Shown piece by piece: positions 47,190 to 60,459 of a stretch of 64,000 nt of DNA (the stretch's first letter is position 1; every line of letters begins with the position of its first letter). Source of the DNA: Gigaspora margarita (Eukaryota; Glomeromycota; Glomeromycetes; Diversisporales; Gigasporaceae); the NCBI GenBank assembly GCA_009809945.1, contig WTPW01000026.1, positions 776,124 through 840,123 of the forward strand. Reading direction: 5' to 3'. A program made the translations under genes and the position numbers. The notes under the pieces were generated by a model that did not search any database, was not told the DNA's origin, and saw only the letters and a list, made by a program, of their open reading frames with translations.

Positions 47190-50100
47190 TTTATATTCAA
47201 TTTTTCTGCATAGCTAGCAATTTTTATTAAGTTTACCAAAAGTTACTGTATTTTATTAGAAAACAAATTACTATTCATTTATTAAAAGCGTAAACTTTGG
47301 ATTTTTATTCGACTATTTGATAAAGTTGCTATTTGTAGAGTGATTAGTCTTAAAGAACCTTAATCAAGGTAAGGCATTTGTAGCAATATTACACAAGAAT
47401 TTGTCAAAGATAAACATATAAATGAGATATGTATTATAGTAAGTGTTTTATATAGAATATTACAACAATGTACTTAGTTTGTATATAAACCATTGAATTG
47501 ATTTGGAGGGATTTAGAAGTTAGATTTTAAAATAGTATACAAAATTAAGATCGAATTAGGCTTATAATAACAGGCAATTACATAGCTATAAAAAGAAAGA
47601 AATCTCTATAAACAAGGTACTAATTGTTAAAAAAAAAGACTATTTTGTTGGCATAATAAATATATTTTTATTTTATAGTCATTATAAAGATTATATTATT
47701 CTGCCCTGTGTTTCAAAAAAAATAAGTTTGCTGAACTATCAATTAGTTCTAAATGTAAACACTATATGTGTATATCAGAAGAGGGTCATTTATATAAACA
47801 AACAGAACAAGTTACTATGTAGGATTCTGATATTTGATTTGAGGTTGTTTGAGTTTGGTCAAACTTCAAATTGAATTCAAATTTAACAATTAAGTTTAGT
47901 TTGAATTTGATTTGAAGTTTGCAAATTAGGTTGAGTTTGAATAATATAAATATATTTTTATTTGTTAAGCATGCTTATTTAATTAAATATAAAGTTAGAA
48001 TTAATTAATAAAATATGGATTATTATTGTACAGTTTCTTATAATAAGAACATCCAATTTTTTTTATAGAGTATGAAATTAAATCAAATATTTAATTGTCA
48101 AAAATTACAGCAATAATAACAATAAGATAGCTGTACAACACAGTCATGCTAAACCAAAAACATAATAATAATTTTGTAATATGCGTATCTTTTAATGTAT
48201 TATAAAGCTTTTACTTTATTTTTGTAAAGTGACACACTGTGGTGTAATTTTGAATTTTGCCTAAATTAAGCTTAATTAAGGACCATTTTAAATAATGTTT
48301 ATAAGTGTTATTATACAGCATGTTAATCATACATAGCAATTAAATTAATTTAAAAAAAAGCAAATAAATTTTTGTATATATCATTATCAAGTTATGACTG
48401 GTTATTAACTGGTCATAACTAAAGATGCTTGATGAAACTATTTTTGAATTGACGAAAGGTTTTGTCAAATTACATATCTAACAAAACTTTGATGATTGAC
48501 AAACCCATTGACAATTAATGAAACTGTTGACAATTGATGAAACCATTAACAAAACTACTATTATTATATTAAAATTTATCAAAATACTTTTTTAAAAAAA
48601 AATTTGGCTTTATTTATTATCTTTTTAAATTTTGTAGCAAGTTTTTTAAGTGCTATAAGTAAAGTATTTTTTAATATCATTAGACTACTTACTGGATATA
48701 TTTGGGTGATCAATACCTTTATTGGGTCATGTTGGGTATGTTTCATAAAAAAAAAAAACAACAGATAAAAAAAATAGAAAATAGATAGATATGATAATGC
48801 ATACAAAAATTTTAATTTTGCATAGACCAATTTATTTCTATTATAAAAGAAAAGAATGATTGTCTAATAATTCATCAATTATCATAGGTTTGTTATTCAT
48901 TATAGGTTTTGTCAATCGTAAATTCATCATTCAGAAATTGCTTGATAAAAGGTTTTATCATTTGTCAATGACAATGTTTTGTTATTCATCAGGATCTTTA
49001 GGCATAACTGTAACTGATACTAGTCAAAAGCTCCTAACTAACTAGATAAAATCTGAAAAATAATAAAATTATTATTTCTTAATATTTGTATATGATTTAG
49101 ATTATATTCATGTATAATTTATCTGATTATTGATAATAAGCATATGAGTAAAAAAACCCCCTAGCTGTTGTATCAATTTTGTCATGAAAGATTCTCAATT
49201 GTAATAACAAGTGGGCTAAGCAGTAATGCGAATCCCTTTTCTAATATGCATACAATGATTGAACACTACTAGTCAAAGAAACCTTCAGGCAATGCAGTAA
49301 TGACCAGTATCAAAAAGTAGGGTTGTAGTGTAGATAGGTGCACTATAGCAAGCATTAATAGTACAATTAAAAATGATCCTCTGTTCCATGATTATCAAGT
49401 GAAATATATTTAAGAAAACCTGGAATATCGATGATATAATTATTAATTTTTTATGTGAATGATTCATGGAGCTCTAAAGTGTTTAGAAATCATGGGACTA
49501 AGGGTCATTTTTGCAGGGCACTTCATAAATAGTGAACCTAGTAATTATTAAACCATGTAATTACATTATTGTTTACTAGCACTAACAACATTAACCTAAA
49601 CTTATAATACCTAACCTAATACTAACTTAACTTAGATGAATTATTAATTATATGAAGTAATAATATAAAGATATTACTAGGTTCACTATTCTTGAAACTA
49701 TCCAAACTTGCTATTGTAGTGTGTAGTTGAATTAGTTAGTTTTGGAATCAACTATTTTAATTCCTGCAATAATTTGCTATTACAAAACTTGTTAGCTATT
49801 GCAGTATTGGAATTAACAGTTGTAGCATCTATCCAATTTATTGTAAAATTTTGTTACTAAACTTACTAACTATTGCTTTATTGTAGTGATTTATTGTAAA
49901 AAAAAATTACATGCATGTAGTACATACATATATATGTTAACAATTGATATTATATTACTCAATTCATGAATTTTACTATGATTTACTATTGTTGTAGCCA
50001 AGGGAGTGACTTCCAGATCTTCACTTACTAATTTAACTACTGGGGCACAATTATTAAGAATTTAAAGATTTGTAAATGAGTGTATTTGTGTCAAATATAA

Positions 50101-50689
50101 GGAGAGGGATTTATAAAAGAATATATGAGATCCTTGGTCCTATTTTGATTATTTTTGTTAGTTATATTATTTTTAAATATTGCATAATTAAATTATACAG
50201 AGATTTTATTAGCAGAGACAATATTAGATCATGTTTTTATGAAAGATATATGCAAATAACGCAATGACATTTATTTATTACCAGATTTAACTGAGCCACT
50301 ACAAGCATATCCCTGATTAGCTTAAATCAGCTGAATTTTGTAAATCAAACACAAAACTCTGGATTAAACTATACACTTCGTACTTTATACTATGTTCCTG
50401 ATATATTGAATATACTAGTTTTAAATATTATAAATATTTTTTTAGTTACATACTAGATATAAAATTTGATTGGTTATACTTGGCAAATCAAACTTCATAT
50501 CTATTATGTGACCAAAAAATATTCTTAATATTATCTGTACAATATTTATAAATAATTTTGGGATTTAAATAAATATATTTAAAATATAAGAGGGCTTTTA
50601 AAAATTATGTAATTTTAAGTAGAAGAAAGGGTCCCTAAAATATCAGCTTATAATTTAGCCCAAAATTTTATAAATCAGAAAATATTATA
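47190..50689. other. Gene-free AT-rich repeat region
   Basis: No supported gene. The segment 48390-49030 has inverted parts (GGTCATAACTAAAGATGCTT versus GTTATGCCTAAAGATCCTGA in reverse) and repeated TTGACAATTGATGAAAC-like units, suggesting a decayed element. 50290-50400 resembles an end of the 143-1901 family. Open frames here lack domain signal. Confidence 0.45.
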
Positions 50690-50799
50690 AATTATAAAAT
50701 TATAATAACTTTTGATCTATTAGACTAATTCAGATGGTTTAACTATCAAAATGATCCTTCAAATCCTTAAAGAGAGAATTCTAACAAGTTTAAAATTAT

Positions 50800-50835
<36 letters not shown>

Positions 50836-51090
50836 GTGAGGCCTTGCTCGTATCTTTATTGAATAATTTATATAAGTGGTTACCCACTTAAATTGTACAT
50901 TGACAAGTTTAAAATTATAAAAATCTCAAGATTAGGCTAGATTATATAGAATTATTTAATATAATAATATATAAATCTAGTTTGATCTTGGGATTCTGAA
51001 ATGGATTTTTATGATTTTAGATTGTTAGAATTCTCTTTTTGAAAGAATTATTTTGGTAGTTAAATAATCTGAATTGCCCAGTAAATCAAA
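50690..51090. mobile_element. Inverted-repeat element hosting a retro-insertion
   Basis: TAATAACTTTTGATCTATTA...AATTCAGATGGTTTAACTA at the left is mirrored by the right arm (AATTCAGATTATTTAACTA in reverse complement near 51070). Arms run inward for about 85 bp to GAGAATTCTAACA. A 103 bp retro-insertion splits one arm junction at 50800-50902. Confidence 0.6.
50800..50902 (-). mobile_element. Short 5'-truncated retro-insertion with poly-A tail
   Basis: Read on the minus strand, the insert ends with AATAAAG (plus 50854-50861), about 20 nt more sequence and then about 31 A. It is flanked by a perfect 16 bp duplication ACAAGTTTAAAATTAT (50784-50799, 50903-50918). This is the signature of target-primed reverse transcription of a polyadenylated RNA, such as a LINE 3' end, a SINE or an mRNA. 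The ~70 nt body is too short to name the source. Confidence 0.85.
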
Positions 51091-51289
51091 GTTATTATAT
51101 TAAAATTTATATAATTATTATAATAATTTTTTAAAAAATATAAAATTTGATTGCATGCATTCATACAACTCTTTCTGGTAATCCCTTATACTAAAACTTT
51201 CAAAAAGGCTAATCTACAAAAGCTCTGTATATTTAATATATAAAACAGAAACTGTTACTACTAAATAGCAGCTAGAACTTGAGGTTATC

Positions 51290-52900
51290 TATTAAAAACT
51301 AAAACACTACAAGAAAAAAGGACCTGGTACAGCTCTAGACAGACTTAATAAATAGTTCTTCTAGTTTGTGACTTTAGTACTATTGAGCAAAGAAGTAGCA
51401 GGCTTAGACACTAGAGTTTAGTTTTGAATATATTATTATATAAAGCATAACTCTTACAAACTCTTTTATATTTGGTACCTCTGCTCTTTAGTTCTTTTCA
51501 CCTCATTGGGTTTTTATAAAATTGTTTTGCCAAAAAGTAGAAATCTAGTTTGCACTCTTCAAAAGATTAGTATTGTTTACTTTAACCAAATTGGAAAAGC
51601 ATCTACTTAATTGGAATCAAGTTATAAATAAGTTTTGGTTCTGCAAAATAAACAATAATTCTATATAAAGCAGTTTGAAGAAAAAATTTTCAAATTGTAT
51701 TTTCTTTTTAAAGGTTTTTTTATTATATATATTGTTATAGAACTAATAGTTAATATTATTTTATTATTGTATTTATTGTTATTGTTATTTTATATTTTGT
51801 ATATTATTATTATTATCTGAGAAGTTAGATATTTAGAATAATTCTTATTGCTTATAACACTCATCCACTTATAATGATTATACTGCTTATAATACTTATA
51901 CCACTTATAATGCTTATACTACTTTTGATGCTTATACTGCTTCTAATGTTTATACTATTATAACAATTATATATACCACTTATAATACTTATACCACTTC
52001 ACTTATAATGCTTATATTGCTTATGCTACTCATAATGATTGTAATATTTATTATTGTAAATCAATACTTGTAACACTTATTCTAAAATATATTTAAAAAC
52101 ATAGAATTTCCCTTATTCTAATTAAACCAGGATACCCTACTTCTTTTTATATTTATTATATATATTTTGGATAGGATTTTTTAGGATAGAAGTCTAAAAA
52201 TAGCTCTATCATTTATAATTAATAAAGAAACTATTGCTAAAATACAAATATTATCAAACTGTCTCTAGAGAAAAGTATAGTTTCTTACAGACTAAGAAAT
52301 TATACCTGCCTCTTGGACACCACTATAAACCAATAAAGGATCCCTGTAGCCATGTCATTGTTATAGTAAGGAGTAAAAGAGGCCTTTCTACTATAATATT
52401 ATATATATAATATTTAGACAAAATGTTTTTTTGTGCAGTATTATATAATTTTTACTAGTTTTTCTTAATCCTATTTATAGTTTAGTTTTTTTGTCTCTTT
52501 TGTCTTGGGTTTTTTTCTTTTTGTTGTATTTTAGATTTTTTCTTATTTAGGTTATTTAGCTATTCTTCTCATTTTTAGGTTTTCTTTTTATTTTTTTGTT
52601 ATTTTGTTTTTCTTATAGCCAGTTTTGAATACTATTATTTCTACTATAGATGCTAGGTGGTAGAGATTTTGAAGAGAAATACTATATTTATAGTGGTATT
52701 AAGGTATCTAAAAACTTGGATATGTTCTCAAAAAACTATTTGAGTAATATTATATATAGCTTAGGAACTAACAAATATTAATACAACAACTATATCTTGG
52801 TACTAGAAGAGTTGCCAAGTAATAGCTTATATTATAGTTAGAATATAGTTATTTGTAATATTTACTATTGCATTAAGTTTCTAATAAAGGTTGTAAAGTA
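51290..52900 (+). mobile_element. Unclassified repeat family, copy 1 (decayed)
   Basis: It shares the blocks AGGTTATCTATT, TTTTATATTTGGTACCT, TTTTGCCAAAAAGTA and ACTAACAAATATxA..CAAC in the same order and strand with 53760-54740, and partly with 56340-57070. A minisatellite of CTTATAATGCTTATAC-type units lies at 51850-52040. No intact protein remains. Confidence 0.5.
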
Positions 52901-53107
52901 AAAAAATAAAATAAAATTGATTAGCTAATAGGTAGTGCTCCTAGGTCCAAGTTCAGATTTAGTTCAGTCTAGTTAGTCTAAGTTAGATCCAGATTTAAAC
53001 TTAAATTTCAAATTTAGACCAGACTCAAACTCAATCATAAGTATAGTCTAGGACTGGTCTAAAGTCTGCAAATTAGTTTGAGTCTATATTCTGTATATAT
53101 ATATATT

Positions 53108-53283
53108 TAGTTGAACCTTTCTAAACCAATCTTGCCAAAACTAATAACCTATCAAATCCAATAAAAAATTAATCTACCAAGTCCATTTCTATTATATGAA
53201 TCTAGTAGTTTATAATGATTTCAAATCTAATAACCTTTCAATACTAATACAAAACTTGTTTACCTGTTTGGGAGGTTCAACTG
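53108..53283. mobile_element. TA-type MITE, second copy
   Basis: Same family as 13109-13294. The first base of the left terminal CAGTTGAAC has become T. The TA flank is kept at the right end only. Confidence 0.7.
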
Positions 53284-53730
53284 TATTTGGATGTTAAACA
53301 AGTTTACTTAGAGTAAAAAGTAAGTATTAATTAGTTAAATTTAGATAATTATAGTATTTTGTATAATTTTATTAATAAAATTAATAAAATTATTAAAATT
53401 ACTTGGCTTTTACTAATTGATTATAACTTCTAGCACTAAATAAACTTGGTCAGAACCAAAAACTACATTAAATCAAATTATTATATCTTATTTTCCTTAA
53501 AATTTAAATAAATAAAATTTAATTTTAGAAATTTTTATTAAAAATTAAAATCAAGTATCTTTGTTTCAAACTTTATAAAAAATAAAATAAAATACTGAAA
53601 TAATGTATATTTTGGTACTAACCAAGTTTATTTAGAGAAAAAGTTAGAATCAATTAGTAAAATTTAAAGAATTATAGTATTTTGTATAATTTTATTAATA
53701 AATTATTATTGATTATAGATCAATCTCTTT
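53284..53730. mobile_element. AT-rich MITE cluster (ACTAAACAAGTTTA ends)
   Basis: Two neighbouring segments begin with variants of TACTAACCAAGTTTATTTAG (53286 and 53618) and share ATTATAGTATTTTGTATAAT. The same terminal motif occurs at 55663, 55830 (inverted) and 57105. A short non-coding family is inferred. Confidence 0.45.
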
Positions 53731-53759
53731 CTAATGATTTTTTATACCAAATTTTTCAA

Positions 53760-54740
53760 GAAGGCTAACCTACAAAAACTTTATATTTGATATATAAAAT
53801 AGAAAACTAGCACTACTAAATAGCAAATGGAACTCAAGGTTATCTATTGGAAAACTGAAATACCGCATCTGGAGCATCTCTGGATGGACTTGATAGATAG
53901 TTATTCCAGTTTTGCAACTTTAGTGCAATTTAGCAAAAAGGTAGCAGATTTAGACCTGGAGCTTAGTTTTAAAATATATTATTATATACAGTGTAACGCT
54001 TACAAATTCTTTTATATTTGGTACCTTCACTTTTTTATTCTTTGTCCTGTTGGGCTTTTTCAAAAATTTTTGCCAAAAAAGTAAAAATTTTAGCTTATCT
54101 TCTCCAAAAGATCAGTAGTGTTTACTCTTTTCAAATTGGAAATATATTCTTGAACTAGAACAAGCATTGTTATAAGTAAGTTTGTAAGCCATATTCAAAT
54201 AAACAATGAATATTATGTTGGAATCTAGAGGGCATAAAAATTTTATTCATTTAAATGTAGTAATTCTCTTTATATATATAATAATATAATAGGTTTCACT
54301 TATACAGTATTATATAATTTTTATTGTTTAGTATCTAGATGTGTTAGTACCTTCATTTTTATTTTTTCTTTGTTTTTTTTTGGTTTCTTTTATTTTTTTT
54401 TTTATTCTGAATGTATTTAGTTTTTTTTAGTATTCATTTAGATGGTTGTGTTTTGACCCTTTTATATTTTTCTTTTTATTCTTCTTTATGAGAAGCTCAA
54501 AGAAGAAGTTTTTGAAAAAATAGATTATAAAGAGATAACTGAGTACCTGGATTCTCAAAGAAATATATGTAGGGCCACATATATAGCTTAAAGACTAACA
54601 AATATCAGTGCAACAACCATACCTGGGCACTAGTAGAGTTGCCAGATAATAGTCTGTATTATGATTAGAATATAGTTTATATAATCATCAGTGTTATCTT
54701 AACTTCTAATAAAAGTAGTGCACAGTTATAAAAAAATTTT
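53760..54740 (+). mobile_element. Unclassified repeat family, copy 2
   Basis: It contains an 85-codon open frame (53827-54084) starting MELKVIYWKTEIPHLEHLWM. The aligned region of copy 1 at 51290 is broken, so the frame looks like a remnant of an element-encoded protein. The downstream part repeats TTTTTGAAAAAAT...GACTAACAAATATCAGTGCA in the same order as the other copies. I cannot assign a superfamily. Confidence 0.5.
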
Positions 54741-55644
54741 ACAGGGTGTAGGTGAGATTTTCTGGGTCATGTGAACTCCAACTCTCTGACCCTACTCCAG
54801 ATGATCATCACATTACGGCTGTTTTAGTAATGATTATACATGTGTACCCAGATAATTTTTTATTTTTATTTATTTTTTTTTGTAATTGTTCTAATTTCTT
54901 TTTAGGTTAATGATTTAATTTCGCTGTAGTTGTTATTAATAGATTGACATTTTAAAATATATTAATGCCTTAAATTTCACAGCTTATTTCTTGATAATTT
55001 GAAGCTATTTTAGATTTAAAAGTCAAGATGAAAGCTTATGTCTAAGCTTTCTTTTAAATATTAATAATCAAAAGATAGTTTCAAAATTTATCAATGATAT
55101 GAGATGTAAAATTTAAGGTAATAATTTATTTTAAAATGTCAATCTGCCTTATTTCAATTAATGGCAGCCTATATAAAATAGATTGGTTTTGTAAAAAAAC
55201 ATTGTATAAAAAAAAAAAAACTTCTAATGTTAGCACATATAAAACGTTTGTTTACTAAAAAATCTATCTTTTTATCTTAGAAAATGTTGTTTAGCATAAA
55301 ATTTTAGATATAATACTTAAAAATAAATATGGTTAAATTAGTAAAAAAAGTTTTGTATATGTTAATATTGAAAATTTTGTTTTTTCTTATACAGTATAAG
55401 GCTTTTTTACTAAGACAATCTATCTTTATATCTTAGAAAAAGTTGTTTGAATAAAATTTTATATTATATGGTTTGTTATTGCTTATTTACTTTATATTTT
55501 ACTAAGTAAATTTTTAATTTTTTGAAAAAAATTTTTCTACAAATCGTGCAATTTGATTGGTCAGAATCACAAGGTGACATGTTGCAAGTACAACAAATTT
55601 ATATTCTCTATTTCAAAAATTAATAATTAAATTATTATATACCA

Positions 55645-55850
55645 AAATAATATTTTTTGAATACTAAACTAGTTTAATTAGAGCCAAATTTGTTAATTAT
55701 TTGTAAAATATTGCATAAAGTAGAATTTTATATTTTATTAATAAAAATATAGAAAATTCTGCATTATGAAAACTTTACTAATAAATTATAAATTTTGGCT
55801 CTAAGTAAACTTATTTAGTACCAAAAAATATATTATTTTGCATATATATA
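55645..55850. mobile_element. Inverted-repeat MITE (GAGCCAAA ends)
   Basis: ATATTTTTTGAATACTAAAC at the left is mirrored by ATATTTTTTGGTACTAAATA (reverse complement of the right end), and the arms continue to AATTAGAGCCAAATTT. The right half resembles 32200-32320. Confidence 0.55.
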
Positions 55851-56339
55851 TATTTTTAATTTTCTTAATTCAATTCAATATGAATAAAATTTTAAATTTT
55901 TATCAAAAATATAATTTTGCTTATTTTTATTTAAAAAATTAAGTAATAAAAGAAGTTTACCAAAATAATATATTTTTTAGTACATTCAATTTCAGACTCT
56001 TTCTGACGATCATCTGGACCATATTTTCCGATGAAAGAAAAACAAAAAGTTTTTTGTTGGAGCATTTCCTGTACTTTAGTATAGTAGGATAACACAGTAG
56101 GCAGTTTTTATAAAGGTCAACTGCTTTTCCTCAGGGACTCCTTTGTATTTTCAGCACGCAAACCAGAAGCATGGTTGTGCAAGATAACTAGCAGAGCGCC
56201 CTTGGTACAAGAAATTCTGGTGGAGAACAAGAGCTTCTTCGTCGACGAAGGCTACTGTGGTAAAACAGTGGGGAACAACAAAAAAATAAGTTTTTCTGAC
56301 TATACACTCCCTTAGTCCAAAAGAAAATTTACGAACTCC

Positions 56340-57070
56340 CTCTACCATATTCTCGCTGAGCTTTTTTTTACTAGAATTTTGGCAAAAAAGTGGGAAATCT
56401 GGCGTACCCCCTCCAAAAGATCGGCATTGTTGTTCCTATTCTAATCGGGAAGAAGGCATGCAAGGTGTAAACAGGAATGACACGTGATAAGATAGTAATG
56501 CAAAGTTTTAGGCTGGTCGGGTTTAATTAAATTCTAGATTTTTCTTTTTTTTTTCTTTCTTTTCCTTTTGTACCTATAACATATTCATAAATAGATATTT
56601 ATGTAGTGTTATATAATTTTTATCGTTTAGTGTTTAGACGTATTAGCACCTTCATTTTCTATTTTTTCATGACTTTTTCTTTGTTCGTCTCTTTTGTTTG
56701 TTTTTCTTAGTTGTTTCTATTTTTGGGTTTGTTTGTTGGATTCATTTAGTTGTATATTCCCCCTTTTTTTATATCCTTTCTTTTTCTTCGTTATTATGAG
56801 TAGCTCAGAGATGAAGTTTTTTGAAGGATTAGAATATGAAGAGGAAGCTGAGAGCCTCATCGTAACTTTGGAAAAGTATAAGATCAATAACTTAAACTAA
56901 TTCTTGGTAGACAAACATCAGTGCGGTAGCCAAACTCGGGTCTTTGTAAAAAGATCAGGTTCTGTACAGCCAAAGTATTTAGTTTGCTGGTTGATATTTG
57001 TTGATTTTTGGCAATTTGTATTAATTTTAGTTAAACTAATAAAGCTGGCGCAAGTGCTACTCAAGGTTCA
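56340..57070 (+). mobile_element. Unclassified repeat family, copy 3 (least decayed)
   Basis: It shares CCAAAAGATCGGCATTGTTG-type and TTTTTTGAAGGATTAGAATA-type blocks with the two copies upstream and keeps more CpG. Open frames at 56694-56900 and 56904-57104 include MVDKHQCGSQTRVFVKRSG, separated by a stop, and may be remnants of one element protein. No catalytic motif was recognised. Confidence 0.45.
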
Positions 57071-57109
57071 AAAAAAAAAATATATATATATATATATATT
57101 TTAGTGCTA

Positions 57110-58365
57110 AACAAGTTTATATAGAGCCCAAATATATATTGAAAAAATAAATACAATGCAAATCTGCAAATATTTGTGCCATCAAAAAATTTTAACAAAT
57201 TTTGCAATAAGAGCAATGCTATTTATTATGTAATTTTACTATAGGTATATGGTCAGAGGTAGTGATCACATCTATATATAATATTAATCAATCTAAATTA
57301 GATAAAATAACATACTATACATGGATGAAAGTGGCTACTAAGTAAAAAAATATATGTAATAAATGGTATGCCCCTAACTTATGATCTAGTAAATAATACT
57401 ATTTAATTTATTTTTAACATAGCAAATAAAATAATACCAAAATTGTTAAGTCTTGATTACTAAATTACTAAAAAATCTTATTTAAATTAATTTTATAAAT
57501 ATCAAACTATCTTGTCAACCAGTATTCCAAATTTAATAACTTTGGTACTATTTGATTCCTCTTAACAAGAAAGTTTGAATAATATTTACAATATTAAAAT
57601 TGGATTACTGCCTAATATGATATTTCAAAAATAATTGTAGCACAGCTCTACACATAAACTTAATTAGTAATTTATCTAAAGAGAATAGAATATTTAGTAT
57701 AAAATAAAGAAAATTATGCTAAATTAAAATAAAATTGCAGCATTACAAAAATTTTTAGTTGATTTATAAAGATTCTAAACACATTATTTATTGCTTATTC
57801 TACAAGCAGTTAATTGCCAATTTGAATAAAATTGGCATTATTTCTATATTTGAAATTGGAGCAAAACAAATATATAAACAATATAGTACAAAATCTGATC
57901 TGGCCTATATATATATAATTTTTATATAATTTAAAGATATTTGAAGTTATTTTTACTTATATCTTTTTATTTACTGGTCTGATTTTAATAATTTTTACTA
58001 GTAGAAGTATAAAAACCTGCTCTACAACTTTACTTAAAGCCAAAAATAATATTTATTTAGCATAAAAAAAACTTTCATAAGGGTCATCATCAGATTTGAT
58101 AATATATTGTTTACTTATTTGTTTATTTCCAATTTCAAATATAGTAATAATATAGCTATAGTGCTGATCTTATCCAAATTGGTAATTAAATATAATCTTT
58201 ATTTTTATTAGTAGGTGTATTATCTAAAATAGTAGTAAGGGGCATCCATAAATAATGTTATATTTGAAGGAGTCCCCCAAAATATAATGTTTTTTCAATA
58301 AGTAGAAGGGTCAAAAAATATAACATAATTTTTTTATAAAATTTGTCTAAAACTTGATTCAGGGA
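57110..58365. other. AT-rich intergenic stretch
   Basis: No gene or bounded element was recognised. Confidence 0.4.
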
Positions 58366-58625
58366 TGATTTTGGTACCATTCGAATTGTCTCAAGGAGTG
58401 GATTCGAATGGTACCAATATCATTTGATTTGGATCACTGGATCATGGTTTATTAACAAAATACTATTGGTTATTATGTTTTCTTATAAAATTACTATAAA
58501 ATCTATAGTTTTTTGTGGATAGCTTTTGATCCAGTGATCCAAATGAAATGATTGTAGTACCATTGGATTAGTCTCATAGAGACGAATTGAATACTATCAA
58601 AATCATCCAGATTGGATCACTAGGT
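58366..58625. mobile_element. Inverted-repeat element with GGATCACTGGATCA arms
   Basis: GGATGATTTTGGTACCATTC...GGATCACTGGATCA is mirrored by GATCCAGTGATCC...ATGGTACTACAA and a final TATCAAAATCATCC. The arms are imperfect and about 90 bp. It is non-coding. Confidence 0.6.
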
Positions 58626-58639
58626 CATAATATATTCAA

Positions 58640-60440
58640 GTTTTTGTAAAATTTTATATTTTAACATATGGATTTTTAAAATTTTTTTTATATAGTCTGG
58701 AGTTCAAAAGCTACTATGTAGGGTACATAACTTTATTTATGGATACCCTCTCAATACTAATGACCTTTTTAAAAAGGTAAACAGGAATATCCACTTTGTT
58801 TTAATTTTGTAAAAAGCCAAAGAAACAAAAAGAGAGTGTACTAACTTGTAGGAAAATAAGAGAGCTATACTTTATAGTTTAATCCAATATCTATATCTGC
58901 TTTTGCTTCTAAAGATCTTAACAAAGTTTTTGAGCTTATCTACTGTGTCTTTGTTTGGCAATACTATAGTTTTTTACAAGGAGACCTTGCTTACAAAAGC
59001 AACTCAATTTTAGCTACAACCAAATATATAGTAAATTGTCTTTAGTTCTAACTGCTATTGGTAGAATTTTGTTGTATTAAACTGTATTAACTATATAATT
59101 TTCATATATTGTTCTTTTTGAAAGTTGGTATAAGAGATTATTGAAAAGATTTTTTGATTAATTTTCTATAAATCTTTTTATTATATAATTAGCTTTTATA
59201 TTATATAGTTTTTTTTATTAAATTATATATCATTTAAAAATCAAATTTTTTTTAAAAGATATAAAAATAGTTATTTTTATTAATAATATTCTATATAAGC
59301 TAAATATTATTTTTGATAATAATTTTTAAAATTTATCTTTTTTAACTTATAAGCAGTTTAAGCAATATATAATAATATAAAATTAAATACTACAATTATA
59401 ATTTTGGTTTTCAAATATTATCAAAAAAATTTAATTAAACATTTTAAAGTTTAAAAAAAGTAAATTATAAGCCTTTGTAGTAAAAAACCAAAACTTTTCC
59501 AAAAATCAAAAACAAGTTTTTTAAGACTTGAATAAATTTAAAATAGGCTATATTTTTTTTTATTATAGATAAAGTTGGCTTGTATAATAAAACTTAAGGT
59601 AATTAAAAAAATCTTTTTTAAAAACTTGTACATAACAAGATTACCTGAAAAAAATAATTGTTAAATTATAAATTTTTTTATGAACTCAGATTAATTTGAA
59701 CAAAATAAATATAAATATCACAAAATTATATACTTCTAAGTTTCAACCCCATCTATTGCAAAAGCAATTTTTCAGGCAGATTTATCTAGATTTGCTTACC
59801 GATTAAAGAATAATATTGAAAATTTTGACAACTTGAATTTGGAATGTTCAATCTTTTATATAATTTGATTAAATATTAGCAATTTTTAATTAACATAACA
59901 AAAAAAATTTATAATGGGTAACATAAATTATCATCTAAATTAGGCTTAAATTTAAGCCAATAAAAATAATATCCATATAAATATAATTTTATATAATTTT
60001 ATATTATCACATTATATAAGATTTCTTGTATTAAAAGGGCCATTAACAATTTTTGAGTCAGATTTAAATGATGATGTATTTATTTCAAAATCAATGATCG
60101 TAAAATTCTTTCGTTAATTCAATCAAAAAAAGTTTACTTATTTTATCAATAGATAACACCTATTTCATTTTTTTGATTTCAAAATTTCAAAACATAAATA
60201 GGACCTTCGAACTCCTACTTATTTTCAAAAAAAGTTAACTCTGAAATTCTAAATACAAAAGTTTGGCTAAGGATAACTTTTTATTTATATAAATTTTTTT
60301 AAAAATTAACACTAAAGTAGTTTTATTAAATTTATTGAAAAATTAACACTGAAGTAGTTTTATTAAATTTATTGATAACTGATTTTATTTGTGTAATATT
60401 TTACGAGCCCCAATTAATAAACCTTATCTAAAACTAATTA
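58640..60440. other. AT-rich intergenic stretch
   Basis: Very AT-rich with no recognised gene. A ~45 bp unit with AATTAACACTRAAGTAGTTT occurs twice near 60300-60370. Confidence 0.45.
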
Positions 60441-60459
60441 TAAAAGGAATATATAGAAA

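Noticed and set aside
48860..50267. Several 60-codon frames
   Set aside because: AT-rich chance frames without domain signal, conserved copies or intron context.
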